Below, in pieces: positions 1 through 8,599 of a stretch of 64,000 nucleotides of DNA (its first letter is position 1; each line of letters starts with the position of its first letter). The stretch covers positions 186,001 to 250,000 of the forward strand of contig JAJRSO010000038.1 in the NCBI GenBank assembly GCA_024278755.1, written 5' to 3'. Source of the DNA: Calditrichota bacterium (GTDB lineage: Bacteria > Calditrichota > Calditrichia > Calditrichales > Calditrichaceae). Both the position numbers and the translations under genes were made by a program. Under the pieces are notes generated by a model. The model ran no database searches. It worked only from the letters and a program-made list of their open reading frames with translations, and was not told the origin of the DNA.

Positions 1-2
1 GC

Positions 3-62
3 GGTTTGCATAGTGATGTAACCGCCGTTTTCGATCCGCAAAACCGGAAACGTTTCCGATGA
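3..62 (+). CDS. 3' end of an unidentified upstream gene (partial)
   Basis: An open frame runs from the window edge to a TGA at 60-62. The last 19 codons end in a basic stretch (QNRKRFR). The stop overlaps the queC start codon in an ATGA arrangement, typical of translationally coupled operon genes. Too little is present to identify the product; another queuosine-pathway gene would be a natural neighbour, but that is only inference. The other frames meet stops early, for example a TAA at 19-21. Confidence 0.3.
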   Translation, partial: GLHSDVTAVFDPQNRKRFR

Positions 63-724
63 AAGCGGTGGTTTTGCTTTCCGGCGGTCTGGATAGTTGT
101 GTGACGGCTGCCATCGCCGCCCGGGATTACGAATCGGCGTTTCTTCATTTGAATTATGGTCAACGTACCGAAAAAAGGGAATTACGCGCGTTTAATGAAA
201 TTGCCGATTTCTATGCCGTTTCAGAAAAGCTGGTAGTGGACGCCCGTTTTTTTAATCAGATTGGCGGCTCCAGTCTGACCGATACAAAGATGGAAATTGC
301 CGAGGCTGATTTAAATTCTGCGGAAATCCCGGCAACCTATGTGCCTTTTCGTAATGCTAATATTTTGTCCATTGCCGTTAGCTGGGCCGAAGTAATCGGC
401 GCCGGAAAAATATTTATCGGGGCGGTTGAAGAGGATTCCTCCGGCTATCCCGACTGCCGCGAGGATTTTTTTAACGCCTTTAACCGGGCCGTGCATTTGG
501 GAACCAGGCCGGAAACCCGTATCGAAATTATAACGCCCGTAATTCAAATGAATAAAGCGCAGATTGTACAAAAAGGGCTGGAAATAGAAGCGCCCCTGCA
601 CTTGACATGGTCCTGTTATCAGAACGAAGAAAAAGCCTGCGGCGTATGTGATAGCTGCGCCCTGCGCTTACGCGGCTTTGAACAGGCCGGAGCATCGGAT
701 CCCATTCCTTATGTCTCCCGTTAA
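59..724 (+). CDS. queC: 7-cyano-7-deazaguanine (preQ0) synthase QueC
   Basis: QueC converts 7-carboxy-7-deazaguanine to preQ0 with ATP and ammonia in the cytoplasm, a step towards queuosine in tRNA. The 221-residue protein has the usual family length. It carries the N-terminal PP-loop SGGLDS (residues 8-13) and a C-terminal zinc-binding cysteine cluster (SCYQ...[11 protein letters not shown]). The conserved YVPFRN and GAVEED-SGYPDCR stretches are also present. The ATG overlaps the stop of the upstream frame, so the gene is probably translationally coupled. Identification is secure from motifs and length. Confidence 0.95.
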   Translation: MKAVVLLSGGLDSCVTAAIAARDYESAFLHLNYGQRTEKRELRAFNEIADFYAVSEKLVVDARFFNQIGGSSLTDTKMEIAEADLNSAEIPATYVPFRNANILSIAVSWAEVIGAGKIFIGAVEEDSSGYPDCREDFFNAFNRAVHLGTRPETRIEIITPVIQMNKAQIVQKGLEIEAPLHLTWSCYQNEEKACGVCDSCALRLRGFEQAGASDPIPYVSR

Positions 725-747
725 AATGCTGTCGGAAGGAGGAAAAA

Positions 748-1182
748 ATGAATCCCATCGCCTATCGCAATCTTACCAGTTACAAATATCAGTTAATGAA
801 AGACTATACTCTTGAAATAAATATTCTTCCTGATGGGGACATTATTACTCCGTTTATTGATTTAAGTGCGGATGGCGTTCTGATTATTAAGAAAAATTAC
901 GCCTGGGACGGCCCCAGCGGGCCAACAGTGGATACAAATAATTTTATGCGCGGATCGCTGGTGCATGACGCTCTTTATCAGTTGATGCGCGGAAAAAATC
1001 TAAAAATTTCCGAACGCGATAAAGTGGACCGTCTGTTACAGGCCATTTGCCGGGAAGACGGTATGTCCGCTTTTCGCGCCTGGTATGTGTACAAAGGGGT
1101 AAGTCTGTTTGGAAAAAGCAATGCCCGTCCGGGAAAAGATGAGGAAGACATTGTTTATACTGCTCCGGAGGCCAAAAACTAA
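748..1182 (+). CDS. DUF1353 family protein
   Basis: A 144-residue soluble protein with the DUF1353 hallmark: an AWDGPSGPT turn (about residues 50-58) followed by a RGSLVHDALYQLMR helix (about 68-81). The biochemical function of the family is not established; members occur in phages and bacterial chromosomes. A strong Shine-Dalgarno (GGAAGGAGG) lies just before the ATG. The gene sits 23 bp after queC and 2 bp before the YaiI-like gene, so it probably shares their transcript. No phage genes are nearby. Confidence 0.75.
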   Translation: MNPIAYRNLTSYKYQLMKDYTLEINILPDGDIITPFIDLSADGVLIIKKNYAWDGPSGPTVDTNNFMRGSLVHDALYQLMRGKNLKISERDKVDRLLQAICREDGMSAFRAWYVYKGVSLFGKSNARPGKDEEDIVYTAPEAKN

Positions 1183-1184
1183 TC

Positions 1185-1652
1185 ATGCGCATCTGGGTTG
1201 ATGCCGACGCCTGCCCCCGGCCGGTAAAAGAAATTATTTTTCGCGCGGCACAACGCAGACAAATTGCCACCACCCTGGTTGCAAATCTGCCTCTTAAAAC
1301 GCCGCGCTCACCCTATATTAACTCGATACTGGTGCCTGGCGGATTCGATATTGCCGATGAAAAAATTGAATTGCTAAGCGCAAAAGGCGATTTAATTATT
1401 ACGGCCGATATTCCGCTGGCGGCAAAAGTAGTTGCCAAAGGCGCCCTGGCGCTGAACCCGAGAGGGAATCTTTATACAAAAGAAAATATCAATGAAGCGC
1501 TGACTATGCGTAATTTAAAAGACGAATTACGAGGCAGCGGGATCGAAACGGGCGGCCCTTCTGCCTTTAGCGGTAAAGACCGGGAAGCCTTTGCTAATCA
1601 ATTAGATCGTATACTATCCAACATTAAAGGCAAAGAAAATGACAACGTATGA
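1185..1652 (+). CDS. YaiI/YqxD family protein (DUF188)
   Basis: A 155-residue protein starting with the family signature WVDADACPRPVKE and containing the conserved ITADIPLAAKVVAKGA and LNPRGNLYT segments. The fold is PIN-like and a nuclease role has been suggested for the family, but the activity is not firmly established. It starts 2 bp after the DUF1353 gene and its 3' end overlaps the next gene by 14 bp, so all three are likely co-transcribed and partly translationally coupled. Confidence 0.85.
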   Translation: MRIWVDADACPRPVKEIIFRAAQRRQIATTLVANLPLKTPRSPYINSILVPGGFDIADEKIELLSAKGDLIITADIPLAAKVVAKGALALNPRGNLYTKENINEALTMRNLKDELRGSGIETGGPSAFSGKDREAFANQLDRILSNIKGKENDNV

Positions 1653-2466
1653 ACAGGAACAAGCGGAAATTTTGTTTAACGAAGGTATAAAATTATATGA
1701 GCGGGAAAAGATAGAAGAGGCGGAAGAAAAATTTTTAAGGGCCCTGCAATTACATCCGGATTCCGAAGAAATTATGTACAATCTGGCGCTGGTCTATATT
1801 GAACAGAAAAAATACGAACAGAGCTGGGAACTGGCGGCTTCTATCCATTCTCTGGATTGTGACGAACTATTCGATGAACTGGAAAAAACGGGGTATAGTC
1901 CGTCGTTTGAAATGCCTGACAGTATTCCCGATTTCTGTTCGGACTGTCCCTATTTTCGTCCGGTGAGCATGATTCGTGACGAAGGCGGTTTTTGTACTTT
2001 TTATGAACTGAAAGTAGATTCGATGGGGAAGTGTTACGCCTATAAAATGGCCGATGAAGGGAAAATCGAGTCGGAGGCAATACAAAAGAAAGTGAATCGG
2101 CATTTTCAGGAAATGAAAAAAAGGTTTGTTGAAAGTCTTAGCGAAGAACGGCTGGGTGAGACATATCCGTGCGAAAAATGCGGTCAGGCAAATGTATTAA
2201 ATGAAACGGAACGGGCCAATAAAAACTTTATCTGTAAAAACTGCGGAACCGAAAACAATGCCGGTGAAAAAATCCGCTCTCTGGATGCCCGTATGCGGGA
2301 ACTTCCGGAGAAAGAATTATTTTTAATCTTGCTTCAACCCCGGGATTATCGTCCGGAATTTTTACCTGCCGCCCGCAGGGAAATCAATCGACGAAATTTG
2401 GATTTAGGCCAAAATAAAGTATTCGCAGAGCTTCTCCAAGAATATCAGTACGCTTTGGATATATAA
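1639..2466 (+). CDS. TPR protein with cysteine-rich zinc-ribbon-like modules
   Basis: A 275-residue protein without a signal peptide. Residues about 5-70 form two TPR-like helical repeats (LFNEGIKLYEREKIEEAEEKFLRAL, broken here as LFNEGIKLY and AEEKFLRAL; then YNLALVYIEQKKYEQSW). Next comes a cysteine cluster (about 94-133: CSDCPYF, GFCTFYELKVDSMGKCYAY), then a classic CxxC zinc ribbon (about 178-203: CEKCG ... CKNCG). A role in protein-protein or nucleic-acid contact is inference. It overlaps the YaiI-like gene by 14 bp. No specific family is recognised. Confidence 0.7.
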   Translation: MTTYEQEQAEILFNEGIKLYEREKIEEAEEKFLRALQLHPDSEEIMYNLALVYIEQKKYEQSWELAASIHSLDCDELFDELEKTGYSPSFEMPDSIPDFCSDCPYFRPVSMIRDEGGFCTFYELKVDSMGKCYAYKMADEGKIESEAIQKKVNRHFQEMKKRFVESLSEERLGETYPCEKCGQANVLNETERANKNFICKNCGTENNAGEKIRSLDARMRELPEKELFLILLQPRDYRPEFLPAARREINRRNLDLGQNKVFAELLQEYQYALDI

Positions 2467-2991
2467 GGCGACTTTTTGTTTACACCTCCTTACGAACAGC
2501 ATTGTGACAAAGTAATCCCATACATAGCTCATGCCGCCATTCCCGAGAAAACAGGAGCTCAAAACCAGTGTATTCCCTTGGAGATTACGATGTTTCAATT
2601 AACGATTATAGATTTCAGATACTTTTACCAATAAGTATCATCCTACCAGCCATCTGGTGTCAGTATATCCTGCCAAAGAGGCTTTTTCGAAAAGAAATTC
2701 TAGCCGCGGATGCGCTAATGAACCCTAAACAAAAAAACAATAAATTTAATCGGCGAACATCCGTGTTCATCCGGGGTAAAAAAAAGTGCAACAACTTGTA
2801 AAGCGGATTATAAGTAAAAACTTAGGGTGTAGTAAAAAAACTTTAAGCTGGCGACAAAGTTCCTTACAGGATAACATTTGTTGTATAAAGAAAAGATTCC
2901 ATATTGCAGAGCAGCTCTTACCAGATAGAATAGCATGTCGTCATTGGTGTATTCTTTTTGGTGAAAAATGGTGGTTACTGTTTTCTATTGT
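2467..2991. other. 525 bp gap without a supported gene; holds repeat copy A
   Basis: Short open frames here (2568-2801 and 2786-2995) have no ribosome binding site and fall on repeat DNA. A degenerate palindromic filler resembling the ATTCCCG...CGGGAAT type lies around 2531-2580. The right part (about 2717-2895) is the plus-strand copy of an inverted repeat whose partner is at about 5828-6000. No RNA gene was seen. Confidence 0.6.
2717..2895 (+). repeat. Long inverted repeat, copy A
   Basis: Read on the minus strand, this stretch matches about 5828-6000 over roughly 175 bp with scattered mismatches and small gaps. The best block runs from ATCCTGT(A/G)AGG through AAGTTTTTACTTATAA to GTTGCACTTT and CGGATGAA. 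The two copies lie in opposite orientation about 3 kb apart, around msrBA and glpK. No open reading frame is conserved between them, so a non-coding mobile or structural repeat is more likely than gene remnants. Confidence 0.75.
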
Positions 2992-3909
2992 CTAAAACCG
3001 TTTTTTACGCGCGTGACAGTAAGGCGTTCCGCCTTTGTTGTCGTAATAATTCTGGTGATAGTCTTCCGCAGTCCAAAACGTGGCTGCCGGAATTAAACGG
3101 GTAACCACATTAAATCCTTTTTCTTTCAATTGGTTAACTAATTTTTCGGTCACCTTTCTCTGTTCTTCATTTTTATAAAACACAGCGGATTGGTACTGGT
3201 ATCCGATATCCGGCCCCTGACCGTTTGCCTGAGTGGGATCGTGAATTTCAAAAAAGAGTTTTGCCAGGGCTTCATAAGATGTTTTGGATGGATCAAAGGT
3301 GATTTTTACCGCTTCGATATGTCCGGTGGTACCACTGCACACCTCCTCATACGAAGGATTTAAAGTATGTCCGCCGGTATATCCGGATTCCACCGAAAGC
3401 ACTCCTTTTTCTTTTTCCATATAATATTCAACGCCCCAAAAGCAGCCGCCGGCAAAAATAGCGGTTTCTTTCTTTTGCGGTTCGGTCGCTTTAAAATCCA
3501 AAGAAATGGAATTGACACAGTGCCGCGTGTTTTTGGGCGTAAATCCTTCACCGAGAAAAACATGCCCCAAATGCGCGCCGCAGTTGGCGCACATAATTTC
3601 CGTCCGTCTTCCGTCCGCATCGGTTTGCTTACGAATCGCTCCGGGAATCTCATCGTCAAAGCTGGGCCAGCCGCAATGGGCATCAAATTTATCTTCGGAT
3701 TTATACAGCTCGGCGCCACATTGTTTGCAGGTGAACGTACCCTTTTTATCGAATTTTTCATAAATGCCACTGAACGGCGCTTCGGTGCCTTTATCGATAA
3801 TTACATATTTTTCCTGCGGGGATAATTCTTTATATTTCATTTTGCCTTTCTGTGCAAAGCTAAGTTGGATGAATAATGCCAAAATAATGAGTTGTAGTAT
3901 TTTCATCAA
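2992..3909 (-). CDS. msrBA: Exported methionine sulfoxide reductase, MsrB-MsrA fusion
   Basis: The enzyme reduces both R- and S-methionine sulfoxide in proteins. A signal peptide (residues 1-19, ending SFA) predicts export. MsrB comes first (about 25-140), with zinc cysteines C61, C64, C107 and C110 and the catalytic Cys131 in RHCVNS. MsrA follows (about 148-305), with GGCFWG (Cys156) and the C-terminal DYHQNYY stretch. The 305-residue length fits a complete bifunctional protein. MsrB-before-MsrA is the less common domain order. It is transcribed divergently from glpK. In diderms such enzymes usually repair periplasmic proteins. Confidence 0.95.
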   Translation of the reverse strand: MMKILQLIILALFIQLSFAQKGKMKYKELSPQEKYVIIDKGTEAPFSGIYEKFDKKGTFTCKQCGAELYKSEDKFDAHCGWPSFDDEIPGAIRKQTDADGRRTEIMCANCGAHLGHVFLGEGFTPKNTRHCVNSISLDFKATEPQKKETAIFAGGCFWGVEYYMEKEKGVLSVESGYTGGHTLNPSYEEVCSGTTGHIEAVKITFDPSKTSYEALAKLFFEIHDPTQANGQGPDIGYQYQSAVFYKNEEQRKVTEKLVNQLKEKGFNVVTRLIPAATFWTAEDYHQNYYDNKGGTPYCHARKKRF

Positions 3910-4074
3910 ATTTCTTTCGTTAGTTGATTGCTTTTGTTTTTCATAACGGAAAAAAATGAAAATTTGTTCAGCATAAATGAAACTAAATGGATTTTAAGAA
4001 TCTTCGGAATGGTTGATAATTAAACTGCTGTGTCTTAATTTTGCATAACAGCCATTCAGCTTAAAAGGGAAACC

Positions 4075-5526
4075 ATGTATATTTTAGCCATTGATCAGGG
4101 AACCACGGGAACTACGACCATTTTATATAACCAAAAGGGGCAGTTAGTCGACAAAGCCTATCGTCCGTTTACACAGATCTATCCTAAACCCGGATGGGTA
4201 GAACATGATCCAATGGAAATTTGGCAGACGGTAACGGAATCGGTTGCGGAGTTAACTTCCCGAAATAAAGGTAAAATTACGGCAATTGGCATCACGAACC
4301 AGAGGGAAACAACCATTCTCTGGGACAGCCGAACCGGCAAAGCTGTGCATAATGCGATTGTCTAGCAATGCCGGCGGACGGCCGAACACTGTGATGCCCT
4401 ACAAGAGCACAGCGCGCTATTCCGGCAAAAAACAGGCCTGCCCATCGACGCCTATTTTAGCGGGACAAAAATAAAATGGCTACTGGACAATGTGCCTGAT
4501 TTAGAACCCGACCATCTCAAATTCGGAACCATCGATACCTGGTTGATTTGGAAATTGACCGACGGGAAAGTGCACGCAACGGATTTTACAAACGCTTCCC
4601 GCACTTTGCTGTATAATATTGCTGAAAAAAAATGGGATGATGAATTATGCGAAATCATAGGCGTTTCGCAATCCCTTTTACCCGAAGTGCGCAAATCCGC
4701 TGATGATTACGGCCTTGTTGACTCTATTCCCGAATTACAAGGCGTTCCCATTTGCGGAGTAGTTGGTGATCAACAGGCGGCTTTATTCGGGCAGCGCTGC
4801 TTCGAAGCGGGACAATTGAAAAATACCTATGGCACCGGCTGTTTCTTATTAGTCAATACGGGCGATAAAATGATTGAATCTAAGCATGGTTTGTTGACCA
4901 CCTTAGCGGTAAACGGAAAGGGTGAGCCCTGCTATGCCCTTGAAGGCGCGGTTTTTATTGCCGGCGCCGCCATTCAGTGGTTACGGGATGAACTGGGTCT
5001 GCTTAAAGATTCATCCGAAAGCGAGGTAGCCGCTTTGGCAGTTTCGGATAATGCCGGGGTTTATCTGGTTCCGGCATTTGTGGGTCTGGGTGCGCCGCAC
5101 TGGGATATGCAGGCCAGGGGAACGATTACCGGGCTGACCCGCGGAACCAATAAAAACCATATTATCCGCGCGGCATTGGAATCGATGGCCTACCAGACAC
5201 GGGATGTCGTTGAAACAATGCAGCAGGAAACAGGAGTACCGATTACCGAAATAGATGTGGATGGTGGCGCAACCGCCAATCATTTTTTAATGCAGTTCCA
5301 GTCGGATATTTTAAATGTGCCCCTGGTTCGTCCCAAAATGGTGGAAACAACGGCTTTGGGCGCCGCATATCTTGCCGGTCTCCAATCGGGCTTTTGGAAA
5401 GACAGTGCTGCAATTCTCTCTCTTGAACGACCTGAGCAGCGTTTTGAACCGAATATGAATAAGGATGTGCGAGAAAAATTAACGGCCGGCTGGCTAAAGG
5501 CTTTACGGCAGACACGTGCCACTTAG
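4075..5526 (+). pseudogene. glpK: Glycerol kinase interrupted by an in-frame amber codon
   Basis: Glycerol kinase makes sn-glycerol-3-phosphate from glycerol and ATP. The frame starts with the FGGY-family signature AIDQGTTGTTTILY and continues to [12 protein letters not shown]. At codon 97 (4363-4365) a TAG replaces what is normally TGG in the conserved NAIVWQCRRTA motif, and the same frame then continues with perfect family similarity to TAG at 5524-5526. Ignoring the stop gives 483 residues, close to the usual length near 500. One base change (TGG to TAG) explains it. An internal restart such as 4492 would lose the N-terminal ATP-binding lobe. It is a recent pseudogene, a readthrough case, or a sequencing or assembly error. 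Confidence 0.88.
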
Positions 5527-5681
5527 TGCCTAAATTTCTAAAGCGGAATTTAGGAAACGCCAGACTACATGCGCCAAATAACAAATAAACACCAAATCCT
5601 AAAATTTAAACATACCTCTACAAGGTTTTTTGTTTGAGATTTAAACTATTGTTTTTTAATATTTATTTATTCTTTATTATT

Positions 5682-5802
5682 GAGTTCACTATAAAAACCA
5701 CGAATTCCACGAACTTACACGAATCTATTCAATGTAATTTTAATAAAAACAATCCGTGTCTTTCTGTGGGAATCAGTGGCTATGCCTTTTTAGACTGGAC
5801 TC
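5682..5802 (+). mobile_element. MITE, copy 1 (121 bp) with ATTATT target duplication
   Basis: The element begins GAGTTCACTATAAAAAC and ends CTTTTTAGACTGGACTC; the two ends are imperfect inverted repeats. Subterminal blocks (CCACGAATTCCACGAA against TTCTGTGGGAATCAGTGG) are also inverted, so the whole unit can fold as one hairpin. It is flanked by ATTATT at 5676-5681 and 5803-5808, a likely target-site duplication. A near-identical copy lies at 34637-34748 and a diverged one at 16613-16723. It has no coding capacity, so movement would need a transposase encoded elsewhere. Confidence 0.85.
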
Positions 5803-5827
5803 ATTATTTGTACTTTAGAATTTAAAG

Positions 5828-6000
5828 CTATATAACAGATGCTATCCTGTGAGGCGCTTTGTCTCCAGCCTAAATTCTTTTCATCCGCACTAAGTTTTTA
5901 CTTATAACCTGCTTTACAGGCTGTTGCACTTTCTTTTTTTGCCGCGGATGAACCCTCTTCGGTGTTTATTGTTTCGTTTGGTTAAATTTATTCCCATTCA
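5828..6000 (-). repeat. Long inverted repeat, copy B
   Basis: This is the minus-strand counterpart of 2717-2895. Shared blocks on the plus strand here include GCTATCCTGTGAGG, TTTGTCTCCAGCCTAAA, CTAAGTTTTTACTTATAA, CTGTTGCACTTT and CCGCGGATGAA, then a weaker match around GGTTAAATTTATT. It directly follows MITE copy 1. The pair could support recombination that inverts the msrBA-glpK segment; that is inference. Confidence 0.75.
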
Positions 6001-6426
6001 TTGGGGTTCTTTGCGTGATAGACTGACACAAGATATACGGTAGACGGACATTTATTGGTTAAAAATATCTACTCTCTAATCATTGGTCTCAAGCATTATT
6101 CAAAAATAGCGTCGCGCATATAAAAAGGGACTGCCTTTCTATCTAAAGTGACAAAAAAATGTTTTGTGTGATTAAAACGTGACCTAATTTTATTTTTCCG
6201 TGAAGACTGCACAGAACAATTACCTATCTTTCATTAAAGTCAAAACTAAAACGAGTTTGATTTAATTAAGAATTTCAACCTACAAAAATACATCCCCGCA
6301 ATTTCCATTCGACCAAGCGCGGAACACCGTTACAAGTGTTTCGCGTCTTTCCATTTATAAAAAGATTAGATTTATTTACGGTTAACCGTTAAATTTATAC
6401 AAATAAACATTTAACGGGGAATCCTT

Positions 6427-7413
6427 TTGCGCATTACAGCCAAAGCCAATTCAAATATTGCACTCATTAAATACTGGGGCAAGCGAAATTCCGATTTAAA
6501 CCTGCCGGCTGTGGGTTCTATTTCGGTTACGCTGGAGGGGCTGTCCACACAAACAACCACCCGCTTTGAAACAGGGTTGCAAAACGACCGTCTGCTACTT
6601 AACGGAAAAAAGGAAAGCGGCCCTGCGCTGGTTCGCATTACCCGTTTCCTCGATATAATTCGCAATACGAGCGGCGTATCATTAAAAGCGTCTGTGGAAA
6701 GTAATAACAATTTTCCAACGGCAGCAGGACTGGCGTCATCGGCGTCGGCTTTTGCCGCTTTGGCTGCATCCGCTTCTAAAGCCGCCGGATTAAATCTTTC
6801 TGACGCCCAACTATCAGAACTTGCCCGGCGCGGCTCCGGCTCTGCAGCCCGTTCCGTTTTTGGCGGATATGTGGTAATGCACCGGGGAGAACGTCCGGAT
6901 GGCAGCGATTCCATTGCGGAACCCCTGGCGGAAAAAAACTTTTGGGATATTCGTCTGTGCATTGCCATTACCACCGAAAAAGCAAAAACCATAAATTCAA
7001 CCGTGGGAATGACCCAATCCAAAGCAAGTTCCGTTTATTATCCGGCCTGGGTTGACACGGCTGAAACGGACCTGGCGGAAATGAGAAGCGCACTCCTGGC
7101 AAAAGATTTTCAAAAAGTGGGAGAACTTAGCGAATACAGTTGTTTAAAGATGCATGCGCTGGCCATGTCCGGTCGGCCGGGAGTGGTGTACTGGAACGGG
7201 ACATCGGTAGAGGTAATGCATGCGGTTCAATCGCTGCGCCAAACCGGGATTCCCGCCTATTTTACCATCGACGCCGGACCACAGGTAAAAGTGTTGTGCC
7301 TGCCTGAAGATGAAAACAGAATAAAAGTGATGCTCCAAGAAATACCCGGCGTTCTGCGGGTTCTGAAAACCCGTCCCGGTGACGGCGTTCAAATTATTGA
7401 GGCGACGGAATGA
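6427..7413 (+). CDS. mvaD: Diphosphomevalonate decarboxylase
   Basis: The enzyme performs the ATP-dependent decarboxylation of diphosphomevalonate to isopentenyl diphosphate, the last step of the classical mevalonate pathway. The 328-residue GHMP-fold protein has the family N-terminus (ANSNIALIKYWGKR), the ATP-binding PTAAGLASSASAFAALA loop, RRGSGSAARSVFGGY, and the C-terminal AYFTIDAGPQVKVL segment containing a conserved Asp. The start is a TTG at 6427 preceded by an ACGGGGA ribosome site; no in-frame ATG lies nearby. Its stop overlaps the start of the phosphomevalonate kinase gene by 4 bp. Confidence 0.93.
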   Translation: MRITAKANSNIALIKYWGKRNSDLNLPAVGSISVTLEGLSTQTTTRFETGLQNDRLLLNGKKESGPALVRITRFLDIIRNTSGVSLKASVESNNNFPTAAGLASSASAFAALAASASKAAGLNLSDAQLSELARRGSGSAARSVFGGYVVMHRGERPDGSDSIAEPLAEKNFWDIRLCIAITTEKAKTINSTVGMTQSKASSVYYPAWVDTAETDLAEMRSALLAKDFQKVGELSEYSCLKMHALAMSGRPGVVYWNGTSVEVMHAVQSLRQTGIPAYFTIDAGPQVKVLCLPEDENRIKVMLQEIPGVLRVLKTRPGDGVQIIEATE

Positions 7414-8447
7414 TTAGGGCGACTGCGCCGGGAAAAATGATTCTGCTTGGCGAATATGCGGTTCTCGAAGGCGCGCCGGCGCTGGTTTGCGCGGTAAACC
7501 GCCGCGCTTCCGTGCGGATTTATCCTGAAAAGGGAAGTGAGTTTAGCGTCCATTCGCCGTCACTGCAAACGGGAGTGCAGCCGTTTATCCTAACCCCCGA
7601 TCGAAAGGTACGTTTCGATCCCAATCTCAATCCAATTATTTCAAATAAGCTGCATTTTTTTTCAGATATTTTTGAATCTGTCATAGAAAGTTTAAACGGA
7701 GAGAGAGCACTACCGTTTATACGGATTGAATTGGAAACGAACGCTTTTTATTCATTGGAATTACATCGTAAACTTGGTTTCGGCTCCAGTTCCGCGCTCA
7801 CGACGGCCTTAACCAAAGCGCTGGCCGAGGTTTCTGAAACAGCTCTAACCGATAGCGAAATCTTTAGTTTAGCGCTTAAAGCGCACCGGGCGGCGCAGGG
7901 CAAACGCGGTAGCGGAATCGATATTGCCGCCTGTACCTATGGCGGCGTTCTGGAATATACTTTGGAAACGGTTCCCAAAACAATTTCGCCGTGGGCAGAA
8001 TTACCTCTTGCTGTAGTCTGGAGCGGGACGTCCGCTTCTACCAGTAAAATGGTACAGCGGGTTTCCGTTCTTAAACAACAAAATCCGGCATTGTATAAAA
8101 AATTGATTGAGCGTCTAACGCTGGTTTCGCAAGAGGGAATAACCGCTTACCGGGAACAGCGAACAGATCTTTTTTTATCCTCTGTACATGGTTTTTATAC
8201 TGCTTTAAAAGAACTGGGAGAAAAAAGTAATACGTCTATTATTTCCGGGCTGCATCAGCAATTGGCAGAAATGGCTGCGCAAAACGGGGTTGTTTATAAA
8301 CCGTCTGGCGCCGGCGGAGGCGATATTGGACTGTTGTTCGCGTCCTCTTATCAAGCGCTTAAGACGGTAAAAAACAAAGCGATTCATTTGGGATTTAAAA
8401 TCGTTGACACTGTAATTTCCTCTGACGGTGTAACGGTACAAAACTGA
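7410..8447 (+). CDS. mvaK2: Phosphomevalonate kinase (GHMP family)
   Basis: A 345-residue GHMP kinase predicted to phosphorylate mevalonate-5-phosphate. The N-terminus ATAPGKMILLGEYAVLEGAPA is typical (shown in part: APGKMILLGEYAVLEG). Motif 2 reads KLGFGSSSALTTALTKAL, and the C-terminal GHMP loop reads KPSGAGGGDIGLLFA. It starts at ATG 7410, overlapping the mvaD stop (ATGA), so the two are coupled. Placement between mvaD and mevalonate kinase supports this over other GHMP kinases. The exact substrate is inferred from family resemblance and context. Confidence 0.88.
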   Translation: MIRATAPGKMILLGEYAVLEGAPALVCAVNRRASVRIYPEKGSEFSVHSPSLQTGVQPFILTPDRKVRFDPNLNPIISNKLHFFSDIFESVIESLNGERALPFIRIELETNAFYSLELHRKLGFGSSSALTTALTKALAEVSETALTDSEIFSLALKAHRAAQGKRGSGIDIAACTYGGVLEYTLETVPKTISPWAELPLAVVWSGTSASTSKMVQRVSVLKQQNPALYKKLIERLTLVSQEGITAYREQRTDLFLSSVHGFYTALKELGEKSNTSIISGLHQQLAEMAAQNGVVYKPSGAGGGDIGLLFASSYQALKTVKNKAIHLGFKIVDTVISSDGVTVQN

Positions 8448-8599
8448 AATCACGTAAATACAATTAAATTTGAAACTCCCAGAAATAGATTTTATGCGAT
8501 TGAAAATTTGATTACAATTACGTTTTTTTCGTATTAAACTATTCACGGTTTGTAATTTGTGTTTATTTTTTGGGATATATTAAACAAAGGAATTCTTTC

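Larger units (their letters stand above)
5527..6426. other. 900 bp intergenic region with repeats, no gene seen
   Basis: This AT-rich stretch holds a weak hairpin just after glpK (CCTAAATT at 5529-5536 with AATTTAGG at 5547-5554), a MITE (5682-5802) and the minus-strand copy of the long inverted repeat (about 5828-6000). The open frame at 5634-5825 is largely the MITE itself and is not a gene. From about 6001 to 6426 nothing recognisable is seen except the leader of mvaD. Confidence 0.6.

Noticed and set aside
2568-2995. Two short plus-strand open frames (2568-2801 and 2786-2995)
   Set aside because: They lack ribosome sites and overlap the repeat copy A; the translation has no conserved features.
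4363-4365. Amber codon recoding (suppressor or pyrrolysine) in glpK
   Set aside because: TAG also serves as the normal stop of glpK itself (5524-5526) and of the 5'-nucleotidase gene, and no context for pyrrolysine is seen.
5634-5825. 63-codon open frame in the intergenic region after glpK
   Set aside because: Most of it is MITE copy 1; the second copy at 34637 does not keep the frame.
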